From assembly GCA_964418605.1 (NCBI GenBank), contig CAYQLY010000012.1:6627-70626 (forward strand): 64,000 nucleotides of DNA. Reading direction: 5' to 3'. The stretch comes from CAYQLY01 sp964418605 (GTDB lineage: Bacteria; Bacteroidota; Bacteroidia; Cytophagales; Cyclobacteriaceae). This document shows, in pieces, positions 44,075 through 53,317 of the stretch. The translations under genes and the position numbers were made by a program. Below the pieces are notes generated by a model. That model was given only the letters and a program-made list of their open reading frames with translations, did no database searches and was not told the origin of the DNA. Position 1 is the stretch's first letter, and each line of letters starts with the position of its first letter.

Positions 44075-44986
44075 ATGAATATCGAACTGCTGCACCAACT
44101 CTGCCAACTTCACGGCCCTTCGGGAAATGAAAAAGCGGTAAGAGACTTTATTTTAGACTATATACATAAACACAAGTCGACATGGCGTACAGAACCAACC
44201 ATTATAACGGAACACTTACAAGACTCTATTCTAGTCGTATTTGGCAATCCTCGCACAGCTGTTTTCGCGCATATGGACTCTATTGGATTTACCACAAGAT
44301 ACAATAATGAGCTTGTAGAAATCGGACATCCTTCAATAGAAAATGGCTATCAACTTATCGGAGCAGACAGTCAAGGCCCTATTCATGGCACTTTAAAAAT
44401 AGAAGAAGAAACTGAAAAATTACGCATTGACTTTCCACGAGAAATTGACCGAGGCACAGAGTTGACATTTGAATGTATTTTCAAAGAAACGGACGACTAT
44501 GTTCAATCCTGTTATTTAGATAATCGACTCGGTATATATGTGGCACTTCAGTTAATGGAAACACTACAACATGGAATCATTGCTTTTTCGTGTTGGGAAG
44601 AACATGGAGGAGGTTCTGTTCCTTATCTTGCCAAAGTACTATACGAACAATTTCAGATTACCCAAACACTGATATGCGATATTACATGGGTAACGTCAGG
44701 CGTCCATCATGGTGTTGCTGTATCAATGCGCGATCGACTGGTTCCACGAAAAGCCTACATTGAAAAAATTATATCTATTCTTCGCTCATCCTCTGTTCCA
44801 TTTCAGTTAGAAGTCGAAGGACAAGGTTCAAGTGATGCACGAGAACTACAAACCTCTCCCTACCCGTTCGATTGGTGCTTTATAGGAGCACCTGAATCAG
44901 GTGTACATTCTCCTGAAGAAAAAGTACACAAAAAAGATATTGAGAGCATGATAGAGGTTTATAAATTACTGTTAGATAAACTATAA
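44075..44986 (+). CDS. M42/M20-type aminopeptidase-like metallopeptidase
   Basis: 303 residues. It starts with LCQLHGPSGNEKAVRDFILDYI, the M42 opening. Metal ligands appear in order: VFAHMDSIGF (His, Asp), YLDNRLG (Asp), FSCWEEHGGG (catalytic and metal Glu pair), LICDITW (Asp) and GVHSPEEKVHKKD (His). It is shorter than typical M42 peptidases (about 350 residues). It likely removes N-terminal residues from peptides in the cytoplasm, but some relatives are cellulase-like misnamed proteins. Confidence 0.85.
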   Translation: MNIELLHQLCQLHGPSGNEKAVRDFILDYIHKHKSTWRTEPTIITEHLQDSILVVFGNPRTAVFAHMDSIGFTTRYNNELVEIGHPSIENGYQLIGADSQGPIHGTLKIEEETEKLRIDFPREIDRGTELTFECIFKETDDYVQSCYLDNRLGIYVALQLMETLQHGIIAFSCWEEHGGGSVPYLAKVLYEQFQITQTLICDITWVTSGVHHGVAVSMRDRLVPRKAYIEKIISILRSSSVPFQLEVEGQGSSDARELQTSPYPFDWCFIGAPESGVHSPEEKVHKKDIESMIEVYKLLLDKL

Positions 44987-45000
44987 ACCTATTCTATTCT

Positions 45001-46119
45001 TTACTTTACAATAAAGGGCATTGGTGTAAAGCAAAGTATAAATATAATAAGACTAATCCAACCTATTAGTTTACGTTTTCTATCCAATGGATAATCGTAT
45101 AAAACAGGTGGATGATAAATACCCACCACTCTACCCAAGAAAAATGCAAACACTAACCATCCATGATAGCCCTGTACACCAGGAAATGCATAAGACAACA
45201 AAAACTGAGTGGTAAAAATAACAACCGCCGCTAACAACGCATTTCGAATACCGTGAAATACTCTAGAAAAGAGGAGATATAAAAACCCAACATATAAAAG
45301 TCCATTCCACCATAAACTTTCCATTGCCTGAAAAGGTGTAATAACTCCCAATCCAGCATAACTTACAAAGAGAACAAATAATACCGATGAAATAATACGA
45401 TGATTTTTCTCTCCTAGTAATCCATATAAAATATGTCCACCATCCAACTGGCCAATTGGCATTAAGTTAAGCGCTGTAAAAAACAAAGCCAGGTATCCTG
45501 CAAATAACCAAGGATAGTGCATCATTTCATAAGAATTAGGGACTAGCGAAGGGTCTTTAACAACTACTTTTTCAAAAAATATAAAAATTAAATTTTTTCC
45601 TAATGCAAATGAGTTTTCTACATTCTCATAAACATACTTTGCATAATCTAATCCAAACACTTTATATTCTGGATGAATAGTAAAAATATACTCTGGTGCA
45701 GGTAAATGTGTAAAACCATAATATAAAACACCCATAGCTACAATAAATCCAGCCAATGGTCCAGCTACACCAATATCAAAATACTCTTTACGCGTGGTTA
45801 CAGCTCCTTTGATACGAATAAAGGCACCCATTGTACCAATACTTGGAACTAAACTAAAAAACCAAAAGGGGATATAATAAGGCAATGTAACCTGAATACG
45901 ATACCATTTAGCTGTAAAATAATGACCAAACTCATGAACAGTTAAAATAACTAAGAAAGGAACTGAAAAATATAACCCATAAAAAATTTCAGACCATGTT
46001 AATGGATGATCAGAAAAAAATACAGACCTTGCAAATATCCACTCCGCCCCAGCCAATGTTGTTGTGATAAATGTAACAACAAAAAGAAATAGATTAAATA
46101 ACTTGCTCATCCAAATCAT
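45001..46119 (-). CDS. Site-2-protease-family (M50) membrane metallopeptidase
   Basis: About 372 residues from the ATG at 46119 (MIWMSKLF); the ATG at 46110 or the upstream one at 46143 are alternatives. About six to eight membrane segments. The zinc motif is LTVHEFGHYFTAK near residue 60, and the second ligand site is LNLMPIGQLDGGHILYGLL. DIGVAGPLAGFIVA is also typical of the family. Such proteases cut transmembrane segments, often of anti-sigma factors. Partners are not evident here. Confidence 0.92.
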   Translation of the reverse strand: MIWMSKLFNLFLFVVTFITTTLAGAEWIFARSVFFSDHPLTWSEIFYGLYFSVPFLVILTVHEFGHYFTAKWYRIQVTLPYYIPFWFFSLVPSIGTMGAFIRIKGAVTTRKEYFDIGVAGPLAGFIVAMGVLYYGFTHLPAPEYIFTIHPEYKVFGLDYAKYVYENVENSFALGKNLIFIFFEKVVVKDPSLVPNSYEMMHYPWLFAGYLALFFTALNLMPIGQLDGGHILYGLLGEKNHRIISSVLFVLFVSYAGLGVITPFQAMESLWWNGLLYVGFLYLLFSRVFHGIRNALLAAVVIFTTQFLLSYAFPGVQGYHGWLVFAFFLGRVVGIYHPPVLYDYPLDRKRKLIGWISLIIFILCFTPMPFIVK

Positions 46120-46228
46120 ATTGTCAATTAATAAGCAATGCAAATGTAAATGATTTTAGAACAAGAGAAAAATGATTGCGCAGATTATAGAGAATTTTCT
46201 CAGCATACTTATAAACTACGGACATTTT

Positions 46229-47179
46229 TCAAAAAATTACAGTTTTCCTACTATCACACACTCTTTCTTTTTTTATATTAAAACGTTGATATCCTGTTTG
46301 AATCGCTCCGCTTTTTTCTTCTAATTTTACTAATAAATTTTGGGGAATACAATTATTCGAAATGTCCAATAATTCTAAATGTTCAAAGTTATTCCAATTA
46401 GCTAGAATAAACTCAGCGCCCTCGTCGTTTAAATTGCTGTCAGAAATATCAATAATTTTAATTTGCTTTAGAATTAAACTATCCTTTAATTTTAACATTA
46501 TATCATTAGCAAAGTCACATTTACAAGTAAAATGTTCAAGGGAGTTAAAATTTTTATTGTTAAATAAATTTTCAAATATATTAGCTGACTCCCCCCAAGA
46601 ATAAAAATAGTTGCCAAGTGTAATTTCCAAATGTCTTAAATTAGGCAAACATGCTTTTCCAAATACATGAAAAAATTTGGGTTCAGTGGAATCAATTCTG
46701 AATGTCAAACTTTTCAAATTACTGTGATTTAAATGATCCGAATCATCGGAATAATTATTGCCCGTACTAAGTTTATTAGCTTGAATGACTAATTGCTCTA
46801 ATTTGGGTAGCGAATGTATTAAGGCAAATAGATTTGGAATTGATAGTTGCCAACTTGAACCGTCCATTTCAAAATCATCTGAAATATAAGACCCTTTTTC
46901 ATAATCAGGATAAATCGCAGCCCCAATGCCAAGTTTATGTAAGTTGAGTTTGTTTTTAATTATAGTCTCAATTATTTTATCGAAACATCCGTGATGCTCG
47001 ACAAGTGTAACAACGAAAAGCGTCATTAATTTTTTTCGTAAATCCTCATCTGTTAATAATTCTCTCAATTGAGTGTTACATTTATCCCCATAAAAATCGG
47101 ATGGATAAGGAGATTCAAAATCTAAAGCTAGTCCTCTGCCAGAATCATTAAAAATAATATAATTTTTATTCTGTTGCAT
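46229..47179 (-). CDS. Leucine-rich-repeat protein (STM4015-like)
   Basis: 316 residues, no signal peptide. Leu-rich units occur in the second half, for example SIPNLFALIHSLPKLEQLVIQANKL, LKSLTFRIDSTE, LPNLRHLEITLGNY, LEHFTCKCDF and IKIIDISDSNLNDEGAEFILANWNNFEHLELLDISNNCI. The latter resembles ribonuclease-inhibitor-type LRRs. The overall build (an N-terminal non-repeat region of about 110 residues, then LRRs) recalls the STM4015 family. Function is unknown. The flanks are gene-poor, consistent with an accessory insertion. Confidence 0.7.
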   Translation of the reverse strand: MQQNKNYIIFNDSGRGLALDFESPYPSDFYGDKCNTQLRELLTDEDLRKKLMTLFVVTLVEHHGCFDKIIETIIKNKLNLHKLGIGAAIYPDYEKGSYISDDFEMDGSSWQLSIPNLFALIHSLPKLEQLVIQANKLSTGNNYSDDSDHLNHSNLKSLTFRIDSTEPKFFHVFGKACLPNLRHLEITLGNYFYSWGESANIFENLFNNKNFNSLEHFTCKCDFANDIMLKLKDSLILKQIKIIDISDSNLNDEGAEFILANWNNFEHLELLDISNNCIPQNLLVKLEEKSGAIQTGYQRFNIKKERVCDSRKTVIF

Positions 47180-47338
47180 TACCCGTTTCTGCTATAATGA
47201 ATTTTAAATGGTTCCAATATTAGTACTAACTTTTTACAGATCTACTATAGACAAGTATTTTACAACAAATATTGATACATGGCACAAACCCGAACCTCTT
47301 GCAAATACGCTGTTAGATGTAGCACATTTTATTTTTTT

Positions 47339-47911
47339 TTAATTTAATAGAACTATTATTTCTCTATTGATATCCCTTCCACATAGCCCAGATGCTTTGA
47401 TATATAAACTATTATTAATAAGTTTTATACTTTCTATATAAGAATTCACTTTCTCTTTTAAATGCATTATTGGGAAATAAGAATTTTTTATATAAATCAG
47501 GCTATAATAATCTTGACATTCACATACATTGTCAGGAGGAAAACAAGCATTCTCATATTGATAAATGATTACATTATTAAATTCATACTTCTTTATAAAT
47601 ACAGGACCTCCTATAAACCCTTCTTGCCCAACCGATAATACAGAGCAAAGAAATAATACAACTACTAAAACAATTACTATTCCTGAAAATAAAATAGATT
47701 TTAACCAAAATTTAAATTTTAGATTTTTATTATTGCGATAATTATTCGCTAAATATTTAATGAAATAAAACAATCCAAGCAATGCACTTATAGCAAAAAT
47801 AATTATAACAGAAATCCTTTGTACATTTTCATAGTTCGGGATAAAATTAATTTGGCTGATAAGTGTTTTTATTAACAGTAAAATAAAAAAAAGTAAAAAT
47901 ATCTTTTTCAT
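47339..47911 (-). CDS. Uncharacterised membrane protein
   Basis: 190 residues with three predicted membrane helices in the first 100 residues (IFLLFFILLLIKTLIS, ISVIIIFAISALLGLFYFIKYL, ILFSGIVIVLVVVLFLCSVLS). The rest is a mostly beta-rich soluble part with several cysteines (ACFPPDNVCECQDYY, GLCGRD) that could form disulfides outside the membrane. I recognise no family. It lies between the LRR gene and a MITE-like element. Confidence 0.6.
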   Translation of the reverse strand: MKKIFLLFFILLLIKTLISQINFIPNYENVQRISVIIIFAISALLGLFYFIKYLANNYRNNKNLKFKFWLKSILFSGIVIVLVVVLFLCSVLSVGQEGFIGGPVFIKKYEFNNVIIYQYENACFPPDNVCECQDYYSLIYIKNSYFPIMHLKEKVNSYIESIKLINNSLYIKASGLCGRDINREIIVLLN

Positions 47912-48038
47912 ATTAATTTGTTCGTTCTACTTGTATTACACGTAACTTGCGATTATAGCAAATATACTAAAAATCATGCGTATATCTTTTCTCAACGTAG
48001 TTTAAAGTTAGTAGTTATTAATAAATTTATTTTTTATA

Positions 48039-48412
48039 ACCCGTCGTGCATTTAGGAAAACCAGATATTATAATGATAAATTATAACTGTTTTAATGGTC
48101 AGAAATAGACAAATAAAATAAGTATAAAACCTATTTAACCCTAAAATACTGTAAAGGGGCGCGGGTGGGATGTCCACAAAAGTGCGAACTGAAGGGTTCG
48201 TCGGCCTATGCGGCGTTGGGTTGCGGGTAAGAGAACCCTTCAGTTGGATTTTGTGGTGTCCTTTTACTCATGGTTAAAAGATTATTCTCTAAAGGTATTC
48301 GTGAATGCTTCGCATTTCTTTGTCCCTTTCTTTTAGACAAGCAAAAGAAAGGGAAAGAAAACAAAGCAATCTATTAAATAGAAAAACCTTATAGCCTAAA
48401 TGCACAACGGGT
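48039..48412. mobile_element. MITE-like non-coding element with terminal inverted repeats
   Basis: 374 bases. Left end ACCCGTCGTGCATTTAGG (48039-48056) and right end (48395-48412) are inverted repeats with one mismatch in 18. The same six bases TTTATA flank both outer ends (48033-48038 and 48413-48418), consistent with a target-site duplication. Inside, the DNA is unusually GC-rich for this window and forms two nested hairpins: arms 48187-48199 with 48233-48245 plus outer CCACAAAA/TTTTGTGG, and arms 48323-48334 with 48343-48354. No reading frame is present. It most resembles a non-autonomous transposon mobilised by an element elsewhere. Confidence 0.65.
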
Positions 48413-48514
48413 TTTATATATTAATTCTATTGTTATAATTTAAAAATAAACATATAGTGAAAAAAATAAAAAACAGCTTTTCAGAAAAAGAATAAATAGT
48501 AGCTTACAATCCCA

Positions 48515-48546
48515 TTTGTGAAACCCAGTTAAAATATGTAAAATTG
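48515..48546 (+). promoter_or_regulatory. Promoter of the CAU tRNA gene
   Basis: TTTG at 48515-48518 and TAAAATTG at 48539-48546 (one mismatch to TAnnTTTG) are spaced by 20 bases, the Bacteroidota optimum. The start would be near 48553, a few bases ahead of the tRNA. Confidence 0.6.
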
Positions 48547-48558
48547 CAATCCTTTTCG

Positions 48559-48632
48559 GGGCCCGTAGCTCAGACGGTTAGAGCACCTGACTCATAATCA
48601 GGGGGTCCTTGGTTCGATCCCAAGCGGGCCCA
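48559..48632 (+). tRNA. tRNA with CAU anticodon (elongator Met, or Ile2)
   Basis: A 74-base cloverleaf. Acceptor GGGCCCG (48559-48565) pairs with CGGGCCC (48625-48631), discriminator A. The D stem is GCTC/GAGC, the anticodon stem CCTGA/TCAGG with loop CTCATAA (anticodon CAT at 48593-48595), and the T stem CTTGG/CCAAG with loop TTCGATC. The CCA end is not encoded. A CAU anticodon belongs to initiator Met, elongator Met or lysidine-modified Ile2. The paired first acceptor base argues against initiator. Elongator Met is most likely. Confidence 0.93.
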
Positions 48633-48693
48633 CAATCACTCTCTTCCATTTTTTTGGCTGAAAGTGTTTTTACTAAGACAACTAACTACTTAT

Positions 48694-49233
48694 ATGAAAT
48701 ACTTATTTCTCATCATCTGCATTATTTTTAATTTCGTTTCTTATGCACAAATAACAGAGGTAACACCTGAATTACAAAAAAAAATCAAACAAGATATAGA
48801 AAAAGAAATACCCAAATTAAAGCAGAGACTAAAAAACGAAAAAGAAAGTGATAGCATTATAGAGTTTAAGATAGATACGTTTCGCGTAGAGCAATTTATG
48901 TCAAAATGGATAGATATAGACTATAGCGATTTTGGGATGAAACAAGCATGCTATGAAACAGCTAATCTTTACGATGTGCTCCTAAACAAATACTATAAAA
49001 AATTATTAGCTCTTCTACAAGGCGATGATAAGAAGATTTTAATACAAACTCAAAAAGCATGGCTTATTTTCCGAGATAACGAAAACAAATTAGTCCAAAC
49101 TATAAGTACAGAGCAATATTCAGGTGGAGGAACAATGCAACAACTCAGAGAAGCTTCAATATATTTAGACCTTATTAAAAAAAGAACCATTGATTTATTT
49201 AGTCACTATTTGCGAATTACAGAAGGTATTTAA
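48694..49233 (+). CDS. Secreted LprI/DUF1311-like protein
   Basis: 179 residues. From the ATG at 48694 a signal peptide is clean (MKYLFLIICIIFNFVSYAQ); the GTG at 48664 would add ten residues before it. The mature chain shows the LprI/DUF1311 pattern: Cys-x-x-x-Ala...LYDVLLNKYYKKLLALLQGDDKKILIQTQKAWLIFRDNENK. In LprI the domain inhibits lysozyme, but members vary widely. The typical second Cys is missing here. It lies 34 bases before the L,D-transpeptidase gene. Confidence 0.75.
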   Translation: MKYLFLIICIIFNFVSYAQITEVTPELQKKIKQDIEKEIPKLKQRLKNEKESDSIIEFKIDTFRVEQFMSKWIDIDYSDFGMKQACYETANLYDVLLNKYYKKLLALLQGDDKKILIQTQKAWLIFRDNENKLVQTISTEQYSGGGTMQQLREASIYLDLIKKRTIDLFSHYLRITEGI

Positions 49234-49266
49234 ACATTATCTTCGTAAAAAAAACAGCATTGTAAA

Positions 49267-49809
49267 ATGCAAAAGAGAACTAAATATAAATTAATACTTC
49301 TTATAACATTTTTACTTCTTGCAATTGCTAGCAGCACTGCATATTTAGCTTGCTCAATTTCTGATACAAAACTTGATACATCCATACACATCGATAAAAT
49401 AGTTGTGGAAAAATCCAAAAGAAAAATGTATCTGTACGCCAATAACCAATTAATCAAAACATACAAAATAGCTCTTGGTAAACATCCTAGAGGAGGTAAA
49501 AAATATGAGGGTGATAAAAAAACACCAGAAGGACTATATATCATCAATAGTAAAAATCCAAAAAGTGAGTACTATAAAAATTTAGGCATTTCATATCCTA
49601 ATAAAAAAGACAAAGAAGAAGCAGAAAAGGATGGAAAAAATCCGGGCGGAGACATAAAAATCCATGGCCTTAAAAATGGATGGGGCTGGATAGGTCAAAT
49701 GCACCTACTAACAGATTGGACAGCAGGCTGTATCGCTATCACAAATAAAAACATGGATGAATTATACGCTATTATTGAAATTGGAACACCTATAGAAATT
49801 AAACCATAA
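49267..49809 (+). CDS. L,D-transpeptidase (YkuD family)
   Basis: 180 residues with a hydrophobic N-terminal segment (LILLITFLLLAIASSTAYLACS), a membrane anchor or signal that could also carry a lipobox Cys. The YkuD domain begins IDKIVVEKSKRKMYLYANNQLIKTYKIALGK. The catalytic motif is IKIHGL...TDWTAGCIAITNKNMDEL with nucleophile Cys155. It crosslinks peptidoglycan or anchors proteins to it. The lysine-rich stretch near residue 120 is a family variation. The preceding LprI-like gene may be part of the same unit. Confidence 0.9.
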   Translation: MQKRTKYKLILLITFLLLAIASSTAYLACSISDTKLDTSIHIDKIVVEKSKRKMYLYANNQLIKTYKIALGKHPRGGKKYEGDKKTPEGLYIINSKNPKSEYYKNLGISYPNKKDKEEAEKDGKNPGGDIKIHGLKNGWGWIGQMHLLTDWTAGCIAITNKNMDELYAIIEIGTPIEIKP

Positions 49810-49939
49810 ATAATACGATATATTTATTTTTTAAATTAATATATATTTCTATTAGCTAAAAAATCTTAATCCATTTCTATTCAACTTGAAACTCATCATT
49901 TAATTGACTAACTTTTCAACATTAAACTAATATACTTTT

Positions 49940-51034
49940 ATGGCAACTGATTTTCTTCCTATCAATGGCACCGATCATATTGAATTCTATGTAGGCAATG
50001 CCAAACAAGCTGCGCATTATTATCAATCTGCTTTTGGCTATGAGCTCGTTGCTTATGCCGGACCTGAAACAGGGGTTCGTGATCACTGCTCGTATGTACT
50101 GAAACAAGAAAAAATACGACTTGTGTTAACTACAGCTCTTCAACCTGATTCACCTATTTCAGAACATGTCAAAAAACACGGTGATGGAGTAAAAATACTT
50201 GCACTATGGGTAGATGATGCTGAAAAATCCTATACTGAAACAATCAAACGTGGAGCTAAATCAGCTGCACCTCCTACCACGCTTAAAGACAAGGATGGGG
50301 AAGTGAAAATAGCATCCATTCATACTTATGGTGAAACTATTCACACATTTGTGGAGCGCAAAAATTATAAAGGTGTTTTTCTACCAGGATATAATGAGAG
50401 GAAAAGTGAATATACTGTTACACCTATAGGGTTAAAATACGTCGATCATTGTGTAGGAAATGTAGAGCTAGGCCAGATGAATACATGGGTTGATTTTTAC
50501 AAAAATGTAATGGGATTTAATTTGCTTCTGACATTTGATGACAAAGATATCTCCACGGAATATTCTGCTTTAATGTCAAAAGTTGTTTCCAATGGAAATG
50601 GATATATCAAGTTTCCTATCAATGAACCTGCTGAAGGAAAAAAGAAATCTCAAATTCAAGAATACCTTGATTTTTATAAAGGTGCCGGTGTTCAACATAT
50701 TGCTGTAGCTACGGATGATATTATTTTTACTGTATCTGAACTACGCAAACGAGGCGTAGAGTTTTTACACGTACCGGAAGTTTACTACGATGATTTAGCA
50801 CAGCGTGTAGGAAAAATTAATGAAGATATTCAAACATTAAAAAAATTAAATATTTTAGTAGATCGAGATGAAGAAGGCTACCTCCTTCAAATTTTTACCA
50901 AACCTGTTGAAGACCGCCCTACTCTATTCTACGAAATCATTCAACGCAGAGGAGCTAAATCATTTGGTAAAGGCAACTTCAAGGCATTATTTGAGTCAAT
51001 CGAAAGAGAACAGGCTTTACGTGGGAATCTATAA
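49940..51034 (+). CDS. hppD: 4-hydroxyphenylpyruvate dioxygenase
   Basis: 364 residues, full length. It turns 4-hydroxyphenylpyruvate into homogentisate in tyrosine breakdown. The two vicinal-oxygen-chelate halves are visible: the first starts NGTDHIEFYVGNAKQAAHYYQ, the second YVDHCVGNVELGQMN. Iron ligands are His of VDHCVG, His of VQHIAVATDD and Glu of LFYEIIQR near residue 331. The ending GAKSFGKGNFKALFESIEREQALRGNL is the family's C-terminal helix. Homogentisate dioxygenase is not seen nearby. The acetyltransferase gene follows after five bases. Confidence 0.97.
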   Translation: MATDFLPINGTDHIEFYVGNAKQAAHYYQSAFGYELVAYAGPETGVRDHCSYVLKQEKIRLVLTTALQPDSPISEHVKKHGDGVKILALWVDDAEKSYTETIKRGAKSAAPPTTLKDKDGEVKIASIHTYGETIHTFVERKNYKGVFLPGYNERKSEYTVTPIGLKYVDHCVGNVELGQMNTWVDFYKNVMGFNLLLTFDDKDISTEYSALMSKVVSNGNGYIKFPINEPAEGKKKSQIQEYLDFYKGAGVQHIAVATDDIIFTVSELRKRGVEFLHVPEVYYDDLAQRVGKINEDIQTLKKLNILVDRDEEGYLLQIFTKPVEDRPTLFYEIIQRRGAKSFGKGNFKALFESIEREQALRGNL

Positions 51035-51039
51035 AAAAA

Positions 51040-51588
51040 ATGTGGAAAGATTTAAAAACAAAGCGATTATCTATTCAACAGCTTACAGAAAATGATTTTG
51101 AGGCCTTTCATGCTATCAATAGTAACCCGGAAGTAATGAAATTTATAAAAAATGGAAAGCCTAAAACAGAGAAAGAAAATCAAGATGAATTTAAAAAAAT
51201 CAGAGAAAACTATAAAAAATGCCACGAATTAGGTTATTGGGGAATTGTAGAATCAATTTCTAAAAAAATAATAGGCATCGCCTCACTAAAAGCTGGAAAA
51301 CATAGTAAAAATCTAGAATTAGGCTATAAGTTTAATTCTAATTCGTGGGGAAAAGGGTTCGCAACAGAAGCCACTATAGCTCTATTAAACTATGGTTTTT
51401 TTAAACTAAACCAAGAAGAACTAGCTGCTTTAACCTATATTGATAATAAAAAATCAATTCATGTATTGGAAAAAGTAGGAATGCTATTTAAAACATATGT
51501 CATTCATAACGATAAGAAATGCAATTTTTATACCATTGCAAAAAAAGATTTTATTATTTTAAAAGAAAAAAGTGAAAACATTAGATAG
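51040..51588 (+). CDS. RimJ/RimL-like GNAT N-acetyltransferase
   Basis: 182 residues. Family marks: LKTKRLSIQQLTENDFEAFHAINSNPEVMKFI at the N-terminus, GYWGIVESISKKIIGIASL, LELGYKFNSNSWGKGFATEATIALLNYGF (acetyl-CoA loop) and ALTYIDNKKSIHVLEKVGM. RimJ/RimL relatives modify ribosomal proteins or small molecules. Its last 17 bases overlap the start of the phosphohexomutase gene, so the two are probably coupled. Confidence 0.9.
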   Translation: MWKDLKTKRLSIQQLTENDFEAFHAINSNPEVMKFIKNGKPKTEKENQDEFKKIRENYKKCHELGYWGIVESISKKIIGIASLKAGKHSKNLELGYKFNSNSWGKGFATEATIALLNYGFFKLNQEELAALTYIDNKKSIHVLEKVGMLFKTYVIHNDKKCNFYTIAKKDFIILKEKSENIR

Positions 51589-53317
51589 TACAACATCCCT
51601 TCATATCAAAACATGGTTAGAGGGGGGCTATGACGATAAGAGTAAAAAAGAAATAGAAGACCTTCTTCAAGCTAATAAGATAGATGAACTGACAGATGCT
51701 TTTTATAAAAAATTAGAATTTGGAACAGGTGGTATCAGAGGTATCATGGGAACAGGCACTAATCGTATCAATCAATATACCATTGGATTAGCCACACAAG
51801 GATTAGCCAACTACTTACATAAAAAATTTCCTCATCAAAAAATTAGTGTTGCAATAGGTTACGATACTCGAAACAATAGCCGCTTTCTAGCTGAAACTAC
51901 TGCTAATGTTTTTTCTGCAAACAACATCTACGTTTTTCTATTTAAGGATATAAGACCAACACCAGAGCTATCATTTGCTATTCGAAAGCTAGGCTGTAAT
52001 GCCGGTGTAGTGATTACAGCTTCACATAATCCTAAAGAATACAATGGATACAAAGCCTACTGGAATGATGGGGCTCAACTTACTCATCCCCATGATGAAG
52101 AGGTATTAGAGGAAATAAATAAAATTCAATCCATTGAAAAAGTAAACTTTACTCCAAATCCAGAAGCCATTGAAATTATAGGAAATGATATTGATGAAGC
52201 TTATTTAGCCGAAATCAAAAAAATAACCTTATCTCCTGAAGCGATTAAAAAACATAAAGATTTAAAAATAGTCTACTCTCCTCTTCACGGCACAGGAATA
52301 ACACTTGTGCCACGTGCGTTAGAAAAAATTGGATTTACAACTGTCACTATTGTTGAAGAGCAACGCACTCCAAATGGAAATTTTCCTACAGTCATTTATC
52401 CTAATCCGGAAGAAAAAGAAGCCATGAGTTTATCTCTACAAAAAGCAAAAGAGATAGATGCAGACTTGGTACTAGCTACAGATCCGGATGCAGACCGTGT
52501 AGGCATTGCCGTAAAAAATTTAGAAGGTAATTTTATACTTTTAAATGGCAATCAAACAGGAACACTTCTATTTTATTATTTAATTCAAAGATGGAAGCAA
52601 CTTAACAAACTAACTGGAAATGAATACATTGCCAAAACCATTGTTACCACTGATTTAATTGATAAAATAGCTCAAGCTTATGGCGTAAAATGTTATAATA
52701 CGCTTACCGGATTTAAATATATTGCTGAAATTATTCATCAATTAGAAAAAAAGGAATCATTTATAGCAGGTGCTGAGGAAAGCTATGGTTATATGATTGG
52801 TGATTTCGTACGTGATAAAGATGCGATCACCAGTTGCGCGATCATCTGTGAAATGGCTGCTTATGCTCGAGAACAAGGGCTCAGTGTATTTGAATTTCTG
52901 ATTCACATTTATCAGCAGTACGGCCTCTATAAAGAAGATCTTCTTTCTATAACAAAAAAAGGAAAAGAAGGAGCGGAAGCAATCCAAGCAATGATGAATA
53001 CATTCAGAAAAAATCCACCGCAAGAAATAAATGGGTCACGCGTTATAAAGCTATTAGATTATACTAACTCTACAGAAAAAGATATATTATCCGGAGAAGA
53101 AAAATCTATTCCCCTGCCAACATCCAATGTATTGCAATTTATTTTAGAAGATGGAAGTAAACTATCAGCACGACCTTCAGGCACAGAACCCAAAATTAAA
53201 TTTTATTTCAGCGTACATGCTAAATTATCTAAAGAGGAAGATTATTTAAAAATAGAAGAAAAACTAGAAAATAAAATCAATCAACTCAAAGAAAAGCTCT
53301 CATCTATCATTACATAA
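51572..53317 (+). CDS. pgm: Phosphoglucomutase/phosphomannomutase family enzyme
   Basis: 581 residues from a GTG at 51572. It interconverts hexose 1- and 6-phosphates. The N-terminal LEFGTGGIRGIMGTGTNRINQYTI, active-site loop VVITASHNPKEYNG with catalytic Ser151, metal loop ATDPDADRVGIAV, sugar loop GAEESYGYMIGDF and phosphate loop SARPSGTEPKIKFYFS are all present. Length and motifs fit the long PgcA-type group. It ends in convergent overlap with the gene at 53300. Confidence 0.95.
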   Translation: MKTLDSTTSLHIKTWLEGGYDDKSKKEIEDLLQANKIDELTDAFYKKLEFGTGGIRGIMGTGTNRINQYTIGLATQGLANYLHKKFPHQKISVAIGYDTRNNSRFLAETTANVFSANNIYVFLFKDIRPTPELSFAIRKLGCNAGVVITASHNPKEYNGYKAYWNDGAQLTHPHDEEVLEEINKIQSIEKVNFTPNPEAIEIIGNDIDEAYLAEIKKITLSPEAIKKHKDLKIVYSPLHGTGITLVPRALEKIGFTTVTIVEEQRTPNGNFPTVIYPNPEEKEAMSLSLQKAKEIDADLVLATDPDADRVGIAVKNLEGNFILLNGNQTGTLLFYYLIQRWKQLNKLTGNEYIAKTIVTTDLIDKIAQAYGVKCYNTLTGFKYIAEIIHQLEKKESFIAGAEESYGYMIGDFVRDKDAITSCAIICEMAAYAREQGLSVFEFLIHIYQQYGLYKEDLLSITKKGKEGAEAIQAMMNTFRKNPPQEINGSRVIKLLDYTNSTEKDILSGEEKSIPLPTSNVLQFILEDGSKLSARPSGTEPKIKFYFSVHAKLSKEEDYLKIEEKLENKINQLKEKLSSIIT

